Shown here: piece after piece, positions 8,941 through 17,570 of the stretch
Layout of the letters: every line of letters starts with the position of its first letter
Position numbering within the stretch: the stretch's first letter is position 1
Origin: Compostimonas suwonensis
GTDB lineage: Bacteria > Actinomycetota > Actinomycetes > Actinomycetales > Microbacteriaceae
Reading direction: 5' to 3'
Length of the DNA stretch: 64,000 nucleotides
Assembly (NCBI RefSeq): GCF_002797855.1
Contig: NZ_PGFB01000001.1
Coordinates: forward strand, 310,001-374,000
Translations under genes and position numbers: made by a program
The notes under the pieces: model-generated
What the model was told of the DNA's origin: nothing
What the model saw: only the letters and a program-made list of their open reading frames with translations
Databases searched by the model: none

Positions 8941-9420
8941 GTGAGCCCTCCCGAGCAGCAGCGCGACCCGGTCTCGGGCCTCGGCACGGCTCGCACGACA
9001 GCTCCCGCGAGCGGCTCCGCCCTGCCGGAGATCGTCGTCTCGGCCGTCGCCCTCGTACGCGACCGCCGGGTTCTTATGGTGACGGCACGGGGCAGGGACG
9101 TGCTCTACATGCCCGGCGGCAAGGTCGACCCCGGCGAGAGCGCGGCCGAGGCGGCGAGCCGCGAGGCCCGCGAGGAGATCGACCTCGAGCTGGCCCCGGA
9201 GGGGCTGCGAGAGCTCTTCACCGTGCGGGTGCAGGCCCACGGCGAGCCGCAGGGCCGGCTCGTGCGCATGGCGGTGTTCGAGGCATCCAGCCCGGCGGAG
9301 CCCCGCGCCTCGGCCGAGGTGAGCGAGCTGCACTGGGTGACGACGGCGGATGCCGCGCGCTGCCCTCCCGCCGGACGCGAGACCCTGCTGCGCCTCGAGG
9401 CGCTCGGGCTCATCGACTGA
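8941..9420 (+). CDS. Nudix hydrolase
   Basis: A 159-aa Nudix-fold pyrophosphohydrolase. The Nudix box is visible as GGKVDPGESAAEAASREAREEI, with Gly, Glu and the REAREE helix in register; the last conserved Gly of the box is replaced by Asp. The N-terminal 28 residues are a low-complexity extension. Substrate cannot be deduced. The GTG start is supported by a -10 element 6 nt upstream, implying a leaderless mRNA. Confidence 0.9.
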   Translation: MSPPEQQRDPVSGLGTARTTAPASGSALPEIVVSAVALVRDRRVLMVTARGRDVLYMPGGKVDPGESAAEAASREAREEIDLELAPEGLRELFTVRVQAHGEPQGRLVRMAVFEASSPAEPRASAEVSELHWVTTADAARCPPAGRETLLRLEALGLID

Positions 9421-9520
9421 GACCCGGGGCGAGCGTGCGGACAACGTTGTCTTCTGGAATACTGGACGCCGCTCCCCTTTCCCACGACGCGACGACGCCC
9501 CTCGAGACAAGGCAGAAACC

Positions 9521-10132
9521 ATGAACAGCCCCGCGACCGTCTACGTCTTCATCGGCGACAGCGTGACCGACAGCAACCGCACCACGAGCCCCGGCTCCGA
9601 GACCGGCCTCGGCGACGGCTACGTGCGCGCCCTCGCCGGCTCGGAGCAGCTGGCCGGCCAGACCGTCGTCAACCGCGGCGTCAACGGCAACCGCGCCACC
9701 GACCTGCTGGCGCGCTGGCAGCAGGACGTGCTCGACCACGACCCCGACATCGTGAGCATCCTCATCGGCGTCAACGACATGTGGCGCCGCTACGACAGCG
9801 ACGACCCCGTGACCGTCGCGGACTTCGCGGCCACCTACCGCGCGCTCCTCGACGCGACCGTCGCGCCCGGGCGCCGGGTGATCCTCGTCGAGCCCTTCCT
9901 GCTGCCCGTGCGCGACGAGCAGAAGACCTGGCGCGAAGACCTCGACCCCAAGATCGAGGCCGTGCGAGCGCTCGCGCAGGAGTACGGCCTCACCCTGGTG
10001 CCCGCCGACCGCCACCTCACGGCTCTCGCCGAGACGGCCGGCCCCGAGGCGATCGCGGATGACGGGATCCACCCGACTCCGCGCGGTCACGAGGCCCTCG
10101 CCGCGCTCTGGCTGGAGCACGCCGCCCGCTGA
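9521..10132 (+). CDS. SGNH/GDSL-family hydrolase
   Basis: A 203-aa cytoplasmic esterase/lipase-like protein. The nucleophile is in FIGDSVTDSN (Ser14), block III is IGVNDMW, and the catalytic Asp/His are in DDGIHPTPRGH near the C-terminus. No signal peptide is visible. Relatives act on acetylated sugars, but the substrate here is unknown. The ATG at 9521 follows AAGGCAG. Confidence 0.9.
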   Translation: MNSPATVYVFIGDSVTDSNRTTSPGSETGLGDGYVRALAGSEQLAGQTVVNRGVNGNRATDLLARWQQDVLDHDPDIVSILIGVNDMWRRYDSDDPVTVADFAATYRALLDATVAPGRRVILVEPFLLPVRDEQKTWREDLDPKIEAVRALAQEYGLTLVPADRHLTALAETAGPEAIADDGIHPTPRGHEALAALWLEHAAR

Positions 10133-10219
10133 GCGCGGATCCCTCCCCGAGCGCGGATCTCTCCCCGAGCGCGCCCTGCCGAGGCTCGTCGCCCGCGAAC
10201 AAACCCGCGCTCGGCAGGG
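10131..10219. terminator. Convergent intergenic hairpin with short tandem repeats
   Basis: Two exact-to-near copies of an 18-bp unit starting GAGCGCGGATC (10131-10148, 10149-10166) are followed by CCCTGCCGAG (10174-10183) pairing with CTCGGCAGGG (10210-10219) over a 26-nt loop. It lies between convergent genes, so it may end both transcripts; there is no clear T-run. Confidence 0.45.
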
Positions 10220-10238
10220 TGATCGCGCGCCGGCAGCC

Positions 10239-11147
10239 TCAGTGCACGTACTCCAGCAGGTCGAAGCCGATCGTGCGCATCGCGTCGAGCACCTCGAGCC
10301 GGGTCGAGTGCTGGGAGTCGTCGAAGTACGTGGAGACGGCATAGCTCACCCCGGCCCGCGGGCCCCTCAGCACTCCCACCTCGCTGCGCACACCGGCATC
10401 CGTGCCCGTCTTGTTGACGAGCAGCAGGCCGTGGTCGGCCGAGCGGTGGGCGAGCGGGTCGAGGCCGAACGCGCCCGCGACCATCGACAGGTCGCTGTTG
10501 AGCGACAGCCAGGAGATGACCCGCTGGCTCGTGACGGCGTCGACGATCTCGCCGCGGGCGAGCGAGGAGAACAGCCAGGTCAGCTCGTTGGCCGATCCCA
10601 CCGAGAGCTGGGGCGCGTCATCCGGGCCGCGATGATCGCGCACGAGGTCGAGCAGGCCCGAGCGTTTGAGGCCGAGCGACTCGGTGCGGATGCGCACGGC
10701 CTCGAGCCCGATGCGGCGCAGCAGCACGTTGGTCGCCAGGTTGTCGCTCGTCGCGCCGATGAGGGCGGCCAGATCGGCGACCGGCAGCGAAGGCGCCTGG
10801 AGGTGCTGCCAGATGCCCGAGTCGCCCACGGCATCCTGCACCTCGCGATCGAGGATGCGGTACCCGCCGAACTCGGGGTCGCCGAGCCGCGCCGCGACCT
10901 CGACGAGCAGCAGCACCTTGCCGATGCTCGCCGTGGGCATGACAACGTGGTCGTCGACCGAGAACAGCACGGTTCCGCTCGCGAGATCCGTGGCGCGGGC
11001 CGAGACCTGCACCCCGTGCAGCGCCACCTGGCCGAGTGCCTCGAAGCCCTTCGCGAAGCTGTCGTTGCTGACGGGGTTGCGGTGCCTGGCGCGCCGCACC
11101 GAGGTGTGCCGCGCGCGCCTTTCGGAATCCTTCGCTGAAATCAGCAC
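10239..11147 (-). CDS. Beta-lactamase-fold serine hydrolase
   Basis: About 302 aa with the three penicilloyl-transferase motifs: SxxK (ASIGK, Ser74/Lys77), SDN (134-136) and KTG (246-248), so it belongs to the class A beta-lactamase/DD-peptidase superfamily. No ExxLN omega-loop glutamate is evident and no signal peptide is visible, so it may not hydrolyse beta-lactams; a cytoplasmic or differently exported hydrolase is possible. The start is uncertain: the GTG at 11147 has AAGGAG 12 nt upstream, while the frame stays open to 11306 inside the neighbouring peptidase gene. Confidence 0.8.
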   Translation of the reverse strand: MLISAKDSERRARHTSVRRARHRNPVSNDSFAKGFEALGQVALHGVQVSARATDLASGTVLFSVDDHVVMPTASIGKVLLLVEVAARLGDPEFGGYRILDREVQDAVGDSGIWQHLQAPSLPVADLAALIGATSDNLATNVLLRRIGLEAVRIRTESLGLKRSGLLDLVRDHRGPDDAPQLSVGSANELTWLFSSLARGEIVDAVTSQRVISWLSLNSDLSMVAGAFGLDPLAHRSADHGLLLVNKTGTDAGVRSEVGVLRGPRAGVSYAVSTYFDDSQHSTRLEVLDAMRTIGFDLLEYVH

Positions 11148-11235
11148 GGGGGGTTCGCGCTCCTTAGCTCTGTCACGCCTACCCCCACGGCGGCCCTGCA
11201 TACGCTCGTGCCGCGGTCCCCCACCGCGGCACTCG

Positions 11236-13227
11236 TCACCAAATGGTGACGCGCGCCTCTGGTTCGAGCCAGAGGGCGTCACCCTCCGACACACCAAATG
11301 TCTCATAGAAGACGCCGATATTCCTGACTATTTGGTTACAGCGGAACTCGTTCGGCGAGTGCGGGTCGATCGCGAGCAGGCGGATGACCTCCTCGTCGCG
11401 GCCCTTCTGCTGCCAGGCCTGGGCCCAGGAGAGGAAGAAGCGCTCGGCCCCCGTGAGGCCGTCGATCACCGGCGGCTGCTCACCGCGCAGCGAGAGCAGG
11501 TACGCCTTCCAGGCGATGCCGAGACCGCCCAGGTCGCCGATGTTCTCGCCGATCGTGAGCGCTCCGTTGACGTGGTGGTCGGGCACCTGCGCCGGGGCGA
11601 GCGCGTTGTACTGCTCGATGAGCGAGGCGGTGAGCTTCTCGAACGCCTCGCGGTCGCTCTCGGTCCACCAGTCGACGAGCCGGCCGTCGCCGTCGTACTT
11701 CGAGCCCTGGTCGTCGAAGCCGTGCCCGATCTCGTGACCGATGACCGCGCCGATCGCGCCGTAGTTGGCGGCGGCGTCACGGGCGGCGTCGAAGAAGGGG
11801 TACTGCAGGATGGCGGCCGGGAAGACGATCTCGTTGAAGCCCGGGTTGTAATACGCGTTGATGGTCTGCGGCGTCATGAACCACTCGTCGCGGTCGAGCG
11901 GCTTGCCGATCTTGCCGAGCTCCCGCTGGAACTCGAACTCGCTCGTCGCCCGCACGTTGCCCACGAGGTCGGCCGGGTCGATCTCGAGCGCCGAGTAGTC
12001 GCGCCACTTCGCCGGGAAGCCGATCTTGGGCGTGAACTTCTCGAGCTTCTCGATCGCCCGCTTGCGGGTCTCGTGGCCCATCCAGCTCAGGCCCTCGATC
12101 GACTGCCGGTAGGCCTCGATGAGGTGGCCGACGAGCTCGTCCATGCTCTGCTTCGCCTCGGGCGGGAAGAAGCGGTCGACGTAGATCTTGCCGACGGCCT
12201 CGCCCATGGCGCCCTCGACGAGCGAGACGCCGCGCTTCCAGCGGGCGCGCATCTCGGGGGTGCCCGTGAGCGTGCGGCCGTAGAAGTCGAAGTTCGCCTC
12301 GACGAGATCGGATGTCAGATAGGCGGCCGAGCCGCGCACGACCTGCCAGGCGAGCCAGTCCGTCCAGGCCTCGAGGCGGTCCTCGGTGAGCAGCGAGGCG
12401 AGCCCCTCGGTGAAGCTCGGCTGGCGCAGCACGAGCTCGTCGAGAGCACCGGCGGGCGCATCGAGGGCGGTGCGCCACAGCTCGAGGTCGACGCCCGTGG
12501 CGAGAGCCGCGGCATCCTGCCAGCCGTAGAGGTTGTAGGTCTTCTCGCTGTCGCGGGAGCGCACGTTGTCCCAGTGGTGGCTCGCGATCGCGGTCTCGAG
12601 GTCGAAGACCCGTTGCGCGCGGGCGGGGGCGTCGTCGAGCCCCACGAGCTCGAACATCCGCTGCAGGTGCGCGGCGTAGGCCGTGCGGATGTCGGCGAAG
12701 CCCTCCTCGCGGTAGTAGCTCTCGTCGGGCAGTCCGAGGCCGCCCTGCTCCACGAAGACGAGGTAGCGCTCGGGGTCGCCCGGATCGTTGTCGACGAAGA
12801 GCTGGTAGAAGCCGGGCAGGCCCTGGCGCTCCAGCCGCGCGACGGTCTGCAGCAGCTCGGGGATCGACTGCGCGTTGCCGGCGAGCGCGAGCTGAGCCTC
12901 GATGGGGGTGATGCCGAGCTTCTCGATGCGATCCTCGTCGATGAAGCTCGCGTAGAGGTCGCCGAACTTACGCTCCTCGCTGCCCTCGGCCGAGCCCTGC
13001 GCTTCGACGATGATGTCGCGCACGGCCTTCTCGGCCTCCTCGGCGAGGATGTGGAAGGAGCCGTAGCGGGCCTTGTCGCCGGGGATCTCGGTGCGATCGA
13101 TCCACTTGCCGTTGACGTGGCGGTAGAGGTCGTCCTGCGGCCTCACGTTCGCGTCGAGTTCTTCCAGTTCGATTCCACCGGCCGCGGAGGGCTCGGGTGC
13201 CTGACCTGCGAGGGTTTCTGCGCTCAT
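11236..13227 (-). CDS. pepO: M13-family zinc metallopeptidase (neprilysin/PepO-like)
   Basis: A 663-aa endopeptidase. The zinc site HEIGHGFDD (His498/His502) and the downstream ENIGDLGGL supply the metal ligands; the C-terminus retains the conserved NEFRCNQIVRN and ends ARVTIW, as in typical M13 enzymes. No signal peptide is seen, in line with actinobacterial cytosolic homologues. The ATG at 13227 is preceded by TAGGCT with a 6-nt gap, indicating a leaderless transcript. It is divergent from the MATE exporter. Confidence 0.95.
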   Translation of the reverse strand: MSAETLAGQAPEPSAAGGIELEELDANVRPQDDLYRHVNGKWIDRTEIPGDKARYGSFHILAEEAEKAVRDIIVEAQGSAEGSEERKFGDLYASFIDEDRIEKLGITPIEAQLALAGNAQSIPELLQTVARLERQGLPGFYQLFVDNDPGDPERYLVFVEQGGLGLPDESYYREEGFADIRTAYAAHLQRMFELVGLDDAPARAQRVFDLETAIASHHWDNVRSRDSEKTYNLYGWQDAAALATGVDLELWRTALDAPAGALDELVLRQPSFTEGLASLLTEDRLEAWTDWLAWQVVRGSAAYLTSDLVEANFDFYGRTLTGTPEMRARWKRGVSLVEGAMGEAVGKIYVDRFFPPEAKQSMDELVGHLIEAYRQSIEGLSWMGHETRKRAIEKLEKFTPKIGFPAKWRDYSALEIDPADLVGNVRATSEFEFQRELGKIGKPLDRDEWFMTPQTINAYYNPGFNEIVFPAAILQYPFFDAARDAAANYGAIGAVIGHEIGHGFDDQGSKYDGDGRLVDWWTESDREAFEKLTASLIEQYNALAPAQVPDHHVNGALTIGENIGDLGGLGIAWKAYLLSLRGEQPPVIDGLTGAERFFLSWAQAWQQKGRDEEVIRLLAIDPHSPNEFRCNQIVRNIGVFYETFGVSEGDALWLEPEARVTIW

Positions 13228-13233
13228 GCTCCC

Positions 13234-13239
13234 AGCCTA
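13234..13239 (-). promoter_or_regulatory. -10 element of a likely leaderless transcript (M13 peptidase)
   Basis: TAGGCT on the minus strand ends 6 nt before the ATG at 13227. Confidence 0.5.
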
Positions 13240-13401
13240 TTCGCACGGTCCGACGTGTTGCCCGAACGCCCGCCGGAAACGGGCCCCATTCGTCGACATC
13301 CCGCCCGGACGCCGAGCCGGGGTCGCGAACCGATCCTGTCCTGCGGCCCGGGGCGTCGGGTCGGGCGCGGTGCCGGCGCGGTGTCGGCACCGGGCGCGAG
13401 A

Positions 13402-14769
13402 ATGGTCGGGATGCCACCACCACGCCCCGCACGACCGCGGCTCTTCGCGCGCCAGGCCGTCGATCGCGACATCCTGCGCCTGGCGGTGCCTGCTCTCGGC
13501 GCGCTCGTCGCCGAACCGCTCTTCCTGCTCGCCGACTCGGCCATGGTGGGGCATCTGGGCGAGATCCCGCTCGCGGGGCTCGGCATCGCGAGCGCGATCC
13601 TGCAGACCATCATCGGGCTCATGGTCTTCCTCGCCTACAGCACGACGCCGGCCGTGGCCCGCCGTCTCGGCTCGGGCGACCCCCGCGGAGCGGTCGCGGT
13701 GGGCATCGACGGCGCCTGGCTCGCCCTCGGCATCGGCGCGGTGCTCGCGGTCGCCGGCTGGTTCGCCTCACCCTGGCTCGTGGCCGCCTTCGGCGCGCAG
13801 GCGGATGTCGCGGCCGCCGCCACGAGCTACCTCGAGATCTCGATGCTCGGCCTGCCCGCCATGCTGCTCGTCTTCGCGACGACCGGGCTGCTGCGCGGTC
13901 TGCAAGACACCCGCACGCCTCTGCTCGTCGCGGCGATCGGCTTCGCCGCGAACATCGTCTTCAACGCCGTGCTCATCTACGGCTTCGGTCTCGGCGTCGT
14001 CGGCTCGGCGATCGGCACGGTCGTGGCGCAGTGGGGCATGGCCCTCGTCTACCTCGTGGTCGTCACGCGTCATGCCCGGCGGGTGGGCGCGACCCTCCTG
14101 CCGCGCCGCACGGGCATCGGCAGCTCGGCGCGCTCCGGCGGCTGGCTCTTCGTGCGCACGGCGAGCCTGCGCGCCGCGATGCTGCTGGCGGTCGCGACGG
14201 CCACGAGCCTCGGAACCTCGGAGCTCGCGGCCTTCCAGATCGTGCTCACGCTCTTCTCGACGCTCGCCTTCTCGCTCGACGCCCTCGCGATCGCGGCACA
14301 GGCGCTCATCGGCAAGGGCCTCGGCGGCCATGACCTCGACACCGTGCGGGCCGTGCTGCGGCGGTGCCTGCAGTGGGGGCTCGGCTCCGGTGCCGTGCTC
14401 GGGCTCGTGGTTCTGCTGCTGAGCCCCGTGCTCGGCGGGCTCTTCACGGCAACGGCGGCGGTCGCCGGCATCCTGCCCCTCTCGCTCGCCGTGCTGGCGG
14501 TCTCGACGCCGCTCGCGGGCTACGTCTTCGTGCTCGACGGGGTGCTCATCGGCGCGGGCGACGCACGCTATCTCGCGCTCACGGGAGTCGTGAACCTCGC
14601 GGTCTTCGTGCCGCTCGCGCTCGGGGCCGCCGCGGTGCCCGCGTCACCGGCCGTGAGCCTCGCGCTGCTCACGGCGTCGTTCGCGATCGGCTATCTCGGA
14701 GCCCGAGCGGTGACCCTCGGGCTGCGCGCCCACGGCACCCGCTGGATGGTGCCCGGCGCGGTGCGCTGA
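13402..14769 (+). CDS. MATE-family efflux transporter (DinF-like)
   Basis: A 455-aa membrane protein with about 12 hydrophobic helices in two related halves. The first half begins DRDILRLAVPALGALVAEPLFLLADSAMVGHLG, diagnostic of DinF-type MATE cation-coupled exporters, and the second half starts near RSGGWLFVRTASLRAA. Substrate is unknown. Starts at 13402 or 13411 are both possible. The reading frame stays open far upstream because of GC bias, but that part is antisense to the peptidase gene. Confidence 0.93.
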   Translation: MVGMPPPRPARPRLFARQAVDRDILRLAVPALGALVAEPLFLLADSAMVGHLGEIPLAGLGIASAILQTIIGLMVFLAYSTTPAVARRLGSGDPRGAVAVGIDGAWLALGIGAVLAVAGWFASPWLVAAFGAQADVAAAATSYLEISMLGLPAMLLVFATTGLLRGLQDTRTPLLVAAIGFAANIVFNAVLIYGFGLGVVGSAIGTVVAQWGMALVYLVVVTRHARRVGATLLPRRTGIGSSARSGGWLFVRTASLRAAMLLAVATATSLGTSELAAFQIVLTLFSTLAFSLDALAIAAQALIGKGLGGHDLDTVRAVLRRCLQWGLGSGAVLGLVVLLLSPVLGGLFTATAAVAGILPLSLAVLAVSTPLAGYVFVLDGVLIGAGDARYLALTGVVNLAVFVPLALGAAAVPASPAVSLALLTASFAIGYLGARAVTLGLRAHGTRWMVPGAVR

Positions 14770-14791
14770 CAGCTCCCCCTCGCCCCTGTGC

Positions 14792-14851
14792 TCTCACACC
14801 GACCTCGTGTTTCTCACACCGACCTCGTGCGCTCACAAACGACCTCGTGCG
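14792..14851. repeat. Three 20-bp tandem repeats abutting the 83-bp element
   Basis: Units 14792-14811, 14812-14831 and 14832-14851 share CTCACA..CGACCTCGTG. The last unit runs directly into CTCAAAACGACGG, the terminal repeat of the palindromic element, and is intermediate between the two in sequence. Confidence 0.7.
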
Positions 14852-14934
14852 CTCAAAACGACGGAGATTCTGCCCATAAGTGCCCCGAAAGCTCGGTTGA
14901 AGCCCGAAATCGGCAGAATCTCCGTCGTTTTGAG
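14852..14934. repeat. 83-bp palindromic intergenic element, copy 2
   Basis: Perfect 23-bp terminal inverted repeats (14852-14874 and 14912-14934, containing AACGACGGAGATTCTGCC) around a 37-bp centre. Same length, same termini and the same central GCCC offset as the element at 8261-8343. It lies between the MATE gene and the LacI regulator, in convergent intergenic DNA. Confidence 0.8.
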
Positions 14935-14955
14935 AAGGGAAGGAGGAGGGGAGGG

Positions 14956-16014
14956 TCAGCGGGCGGCGGGCGGGGCCGTCGTGTTGCCGAGGTGCAGCAC
15001 GCTCTCGAAGGCGACTGAGGGAGCATCGGCGCCCGTGAGCAGAGCGACGACCGCGGCACCGGCGGCACGGCCTTTCGGCACGGCCGGCTGCACGAGGGTC
15101 GTGAGGTCGTAGGGGGCGATGCCGTCGACGCGCACGCCGTCGAAGCCGAGCACGCTCAGCTGCTGCGGAACGGCGATGCCGAGCTCTTCCGCCGCGCGCA
15201 CGACGCCGGCGGCGAGGAGGTCGCTCTGCGCGATCACGGCCGTCGGACGGTCCTCCGGCCGGGCCAGCAGCTGCAGCCCGGCGAGCCGGCCCTCCTCCAT
15301 AAAACTGCCCGCCGTGACGACCCCGGGCGCATCCGGGTAGACATCGCGGGCACCGAGGATCCGCTCGCGGGCCACGTGCGAGGTGCCCGCCCGCTCGGCC
15401 TCGGCGGTGAGCGGCGAGCGCGAGCGGTCGGCCGAGAGCGGCAGCACGACGAGGGCCACCATGGTGTGGCCGAGCGACCTCAGGTGCTCGGCGCCGCGCC
15501 GTGTCGCCTGACGGTTGTCGAGCGAGACGCCCACGTCGCCGAGACCCGGGTCGGCCTCGATGGCGACGGTCGGGATGCCGCGGCGGCTCAGGATGGCGAG
15601 AGACTCGGCCAGGCGCGGGGTGCAGCCGATGAGCACGGCCGCGTCCATGGGGGCGGTCCCGACATCCGCGGGGCCTTCGCCGGTGTCGGGGATCAGCAGG
15701 AGGCTCGCGCCGATCGAGCCGATCTCCTCGCTCAGGCCGTCGAGCATCTGCACGGTCACGGGGTCGCGGAAGGCGTCGCGGATACGGTCTTCGATGACGA
15801 CGCCGACGATGCCGGAGCGGCCGCGACGCAGCGACTGGGCGCGGGGATCGGGGCCGGCGTAACCGAGGGTCTCGGCGGCGGCGAGCACACGCTCGCGCGT
15901 GGCATCCGAGACCGGCCCGGAGCCGGAGAAGGCGAGCGACGCCGTCGAGGGCGAGACGCCGGCGAGCCGGGCGACGCCCGCGAGGGTCGGGCGCGGGGAG
16001 CGGGGGGTGCTCAT
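14956..16014 (-). CDS. LacI-family transcriptional regulator
   Basis: A 352-aa regulator with an N-terminal LacI helix-turn-helix (TLAGVARLAGVSPSTASLAF, about 9-30) with a hinge region behind it, and a periplasmic-binding-protein-like effector domain. The ATG at 16014 follows GAGGAGG with 9-nt spacing. It is divergent from an MFS transporter, with a double palindromic operator between them. Autoregulation and control of the transporter are therefore likely; the ligand, probably a small metabolite or sugar, is not evident. Confidence 0.93.
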   Translation of the reverse strand: MSTPRSPRPTLAGVARLAGVSPSTASLAFSGSGPVSDATRERVLAAAETLGYAGPDPRAQSLRRGRSGIVGVVIEDRIRDAFRDPVTVQMLDGLSEEIGSIGASLLLIPDTGEGPADVGTAPMDAAVLIGCTPRLAESLAILSRRGIPTVAIEADPGLGDVGVSLDNRQATRRGAEHLRSLGHTMVALVVLPLSADRSRSPLTAEAERAGTSHVARERILGARDVYPDAPGVVTAGSFMEEGRLAGLQLLARPEDRPTAVIAQSDLLAAGVVRAAEELGIAVPQQLSVLGFDGVRVDGIAPYDLTTLVQPAVPKGRAAGAAVVALLTGADAPSVAFESVLHLGNTTAPPAAR

Positions 16015-16137
16015 GGGTTCCGGCCTCCTCGAGTGCGCGGTGTCGTGAGTCGTGCTGGTGGTGCGACGATGGGCGCGTTGTTCGCGCGCCGGTGTGGGCA
16101 GTCGCACTTGACCGTATCGTTCGTTCATCGCTAGCCT

Positions 16138-16169
16138 AGTCGAATCGATTCGATCGAATCGATTCGACT
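16138..16169. promoter_or_regulatory. Double LacI-type operator
   Basis: A perfect 32-bp palindrome made of two abutting 14-bp palindromes TCGAATCGATTCGA, each with the central CG typical of LacI-family sites. It lies 124 bp before the regulator start and 95 bp before the transporter start. Confidence 0.85.
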
Positions 16170-16263
16170 GCTTCGGCACCCGGTTCGGCACCGACCCGGC
16201 GCCCTCGGCACGTCTCCCCCACTCCACCGCCCGCAGGCTCTCCCGAAAACAGGATCGTCACCG

Positions 16264-17505
16264 ATGACCGATGCAACACCCGTAGCCCCCGCCCTCCGCG
16301 GCCGCCGAGAGCTCATCGCCTGGCGCAACGCCGTCTTCGTGATCTTCGCGCTGAGCGGCATGAGCATCGCGAGCTGGGTGGCGCGCATCCCCGCCATCCG
16401 CGACGAGCTCGGGGCCACGACGGGCGCGATCGGCCTCCTCATCCTCGGGCTCTCCGTCGGCTCGGTCGTCGGCCTCATCGCCTCCGCCCCGCTGCTCGCG
16501 CGGCTCGGGGCACGCAATGGCATGGTTCTCGCCCTCCTGCTCGTCGGCCTCGGTCTCGCCCTCGTCGGCGTCGGGTCGGCCATTCCGGGCGCTCCCGTGC
16601 TGCTGGCCATCGGCCTCGTCGTGCTCGGCTTCGGCAACGGCTCGCTCGACGTCATGATGAACGTCGAGGGCGCCGCCGCCGAGAAGGAGCTCGGCAAGAC
16701 GGTCATGCCGCTTATGCACGCCTTCTTCAGCTTCGGCACGGTCGTGGGCGCCGGTCTGGGCGCGCTCGCCTCCCTGCTGGATGTCGCGGTGGTCTGGCAC
16801 CTGCTCGTGATGGCGCTCCTCATCGCCGCCACCGCCCTCGTCGCCGTTCGCTCCGTGCCGCACCGCGACGAGCTCGACGACCCGGACACCGCACCCGGGC
16901 AGGCCCGCCCGAGCTGGGTCGAGCGCCTGCGCGAGGACCTCGCCGTCTGGGCCGACCTGCGGCTCATCCTCATCGGCGTGGTCATGCTCGGCATGGCCTT
17001 CGCGGAGGGCTCGGCGAACGACTGGCTGGCCCTCGCCGTGGTCGACGGGCACCTCGAGACGAACACGATGGGCGCCGTCGTCTTCGGCGTCTTCGTCGCG
17101 GCCATGACGCTCGGCCGGGTGCTCGGCGGCCCCGTGCTCGACCGTTTCGGGCGGGTGCCGGTGCTGCGCGTCTCCGCGGCCCTCGCGATCGCGGGCCTCC
17201 TGCTCTTCATCTTCGTCGACGTCGACTGGATCTACATCGCGGGGGTCATCCTCTGGGGCATCGGCTGCTCGCTGGGCTTCCCGGTCGGCATGTCGGCCGC
17301 AGCCGACGACCCGAAGAAGGCGGCCGCCCGGGTGAGCGCCGTTGCCATGATCGGCTACTGCGCCTTCCTCGTCGGCCCGCCCATCATCGGCTTCCTCGGG
17401 CAGACCTTCGGCATCCTGAGCGCCCTGCTCCTCGTGCTGGTGCTCGTCGTGCTCTCCGGTCTGGCCGCCCCCGCCACCCGCGAACGGGCCCGCGAGACGC
17501 CCTGA
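16264..17505 (+). CDS. MFS transporter (YbjJ-like)
   Basis: A 413-aa protein with 12 predicted membrane helices. The loop DRFGRVPVLR between helices 8 and 9 and the early segment SMSIASWVARIPAIRDELG are characteristic of the YbjJ/FucP-like branch of the major facilitator superfamily. The direction of transport and substrate are unknown. Its promoter carries the double operator of the adjacent LacI regulator. Confidence 0.9.
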   Translation: MTDATPVAPALRGRRELIAWRNAVFVIFALSGMSIASWVARIPAIRDELGATTGAIGLLILGLSVGSVVGLIASAPLLARLGARNGMVLALLLVGLGLALVGVGSAIPGAPVLLAIGLVVLGFGNGSLDVMMNVEGAAAEKELGKTVMPLMHAFFSFGTVVGAGLGALASLLDVAVVWHLLVMALLIAATALVAVRSVPHRDELDDPDTAPGQARPSWVERLREDLAVWADLRLILIGVVMLGMAFAEGSANDWLALAVVDGHLETNTMGAVVFGVFVAAMTLGRVLGGPVLDRFGRVPVLRVSAALAIAGLLLFIFVDVDWIYIAGVILWGIGCSLGFPVGMSAAADDPKKAAARVSAVAMIGYCAFLVGPPIIGFLGQTFGILSALLLVLVLVVLSGLAAPATRERARETP

Positions 17506-17558
17506 ACCCAGGGCGTCGGGGCGCCCCGACCCTGAACCCGTGTCGGCTCGCGGGAGGT

Positions 17559-17564
17559 TAGGCT
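17559..17564 (+). promoter_or_regulatory. -10 element of a likely leaderless transcript (nucS)
   Basis: TAGGCT ends 6 nt before the GTG start at 17571. Confidence 0.55.
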
Positions 17565-17570
17565 CGTCGG

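Noticed and set aside
10666-13400. Very long plus-strand open frame upstream of the MATE gene
   Set aside because: It is antisense to the beta-lactamase-like and M13 peptidase genes, has no domain, and is Arg/Ala/Glu-rich, as expected from GC-biased shadow frames; only 13402-14769 is real.
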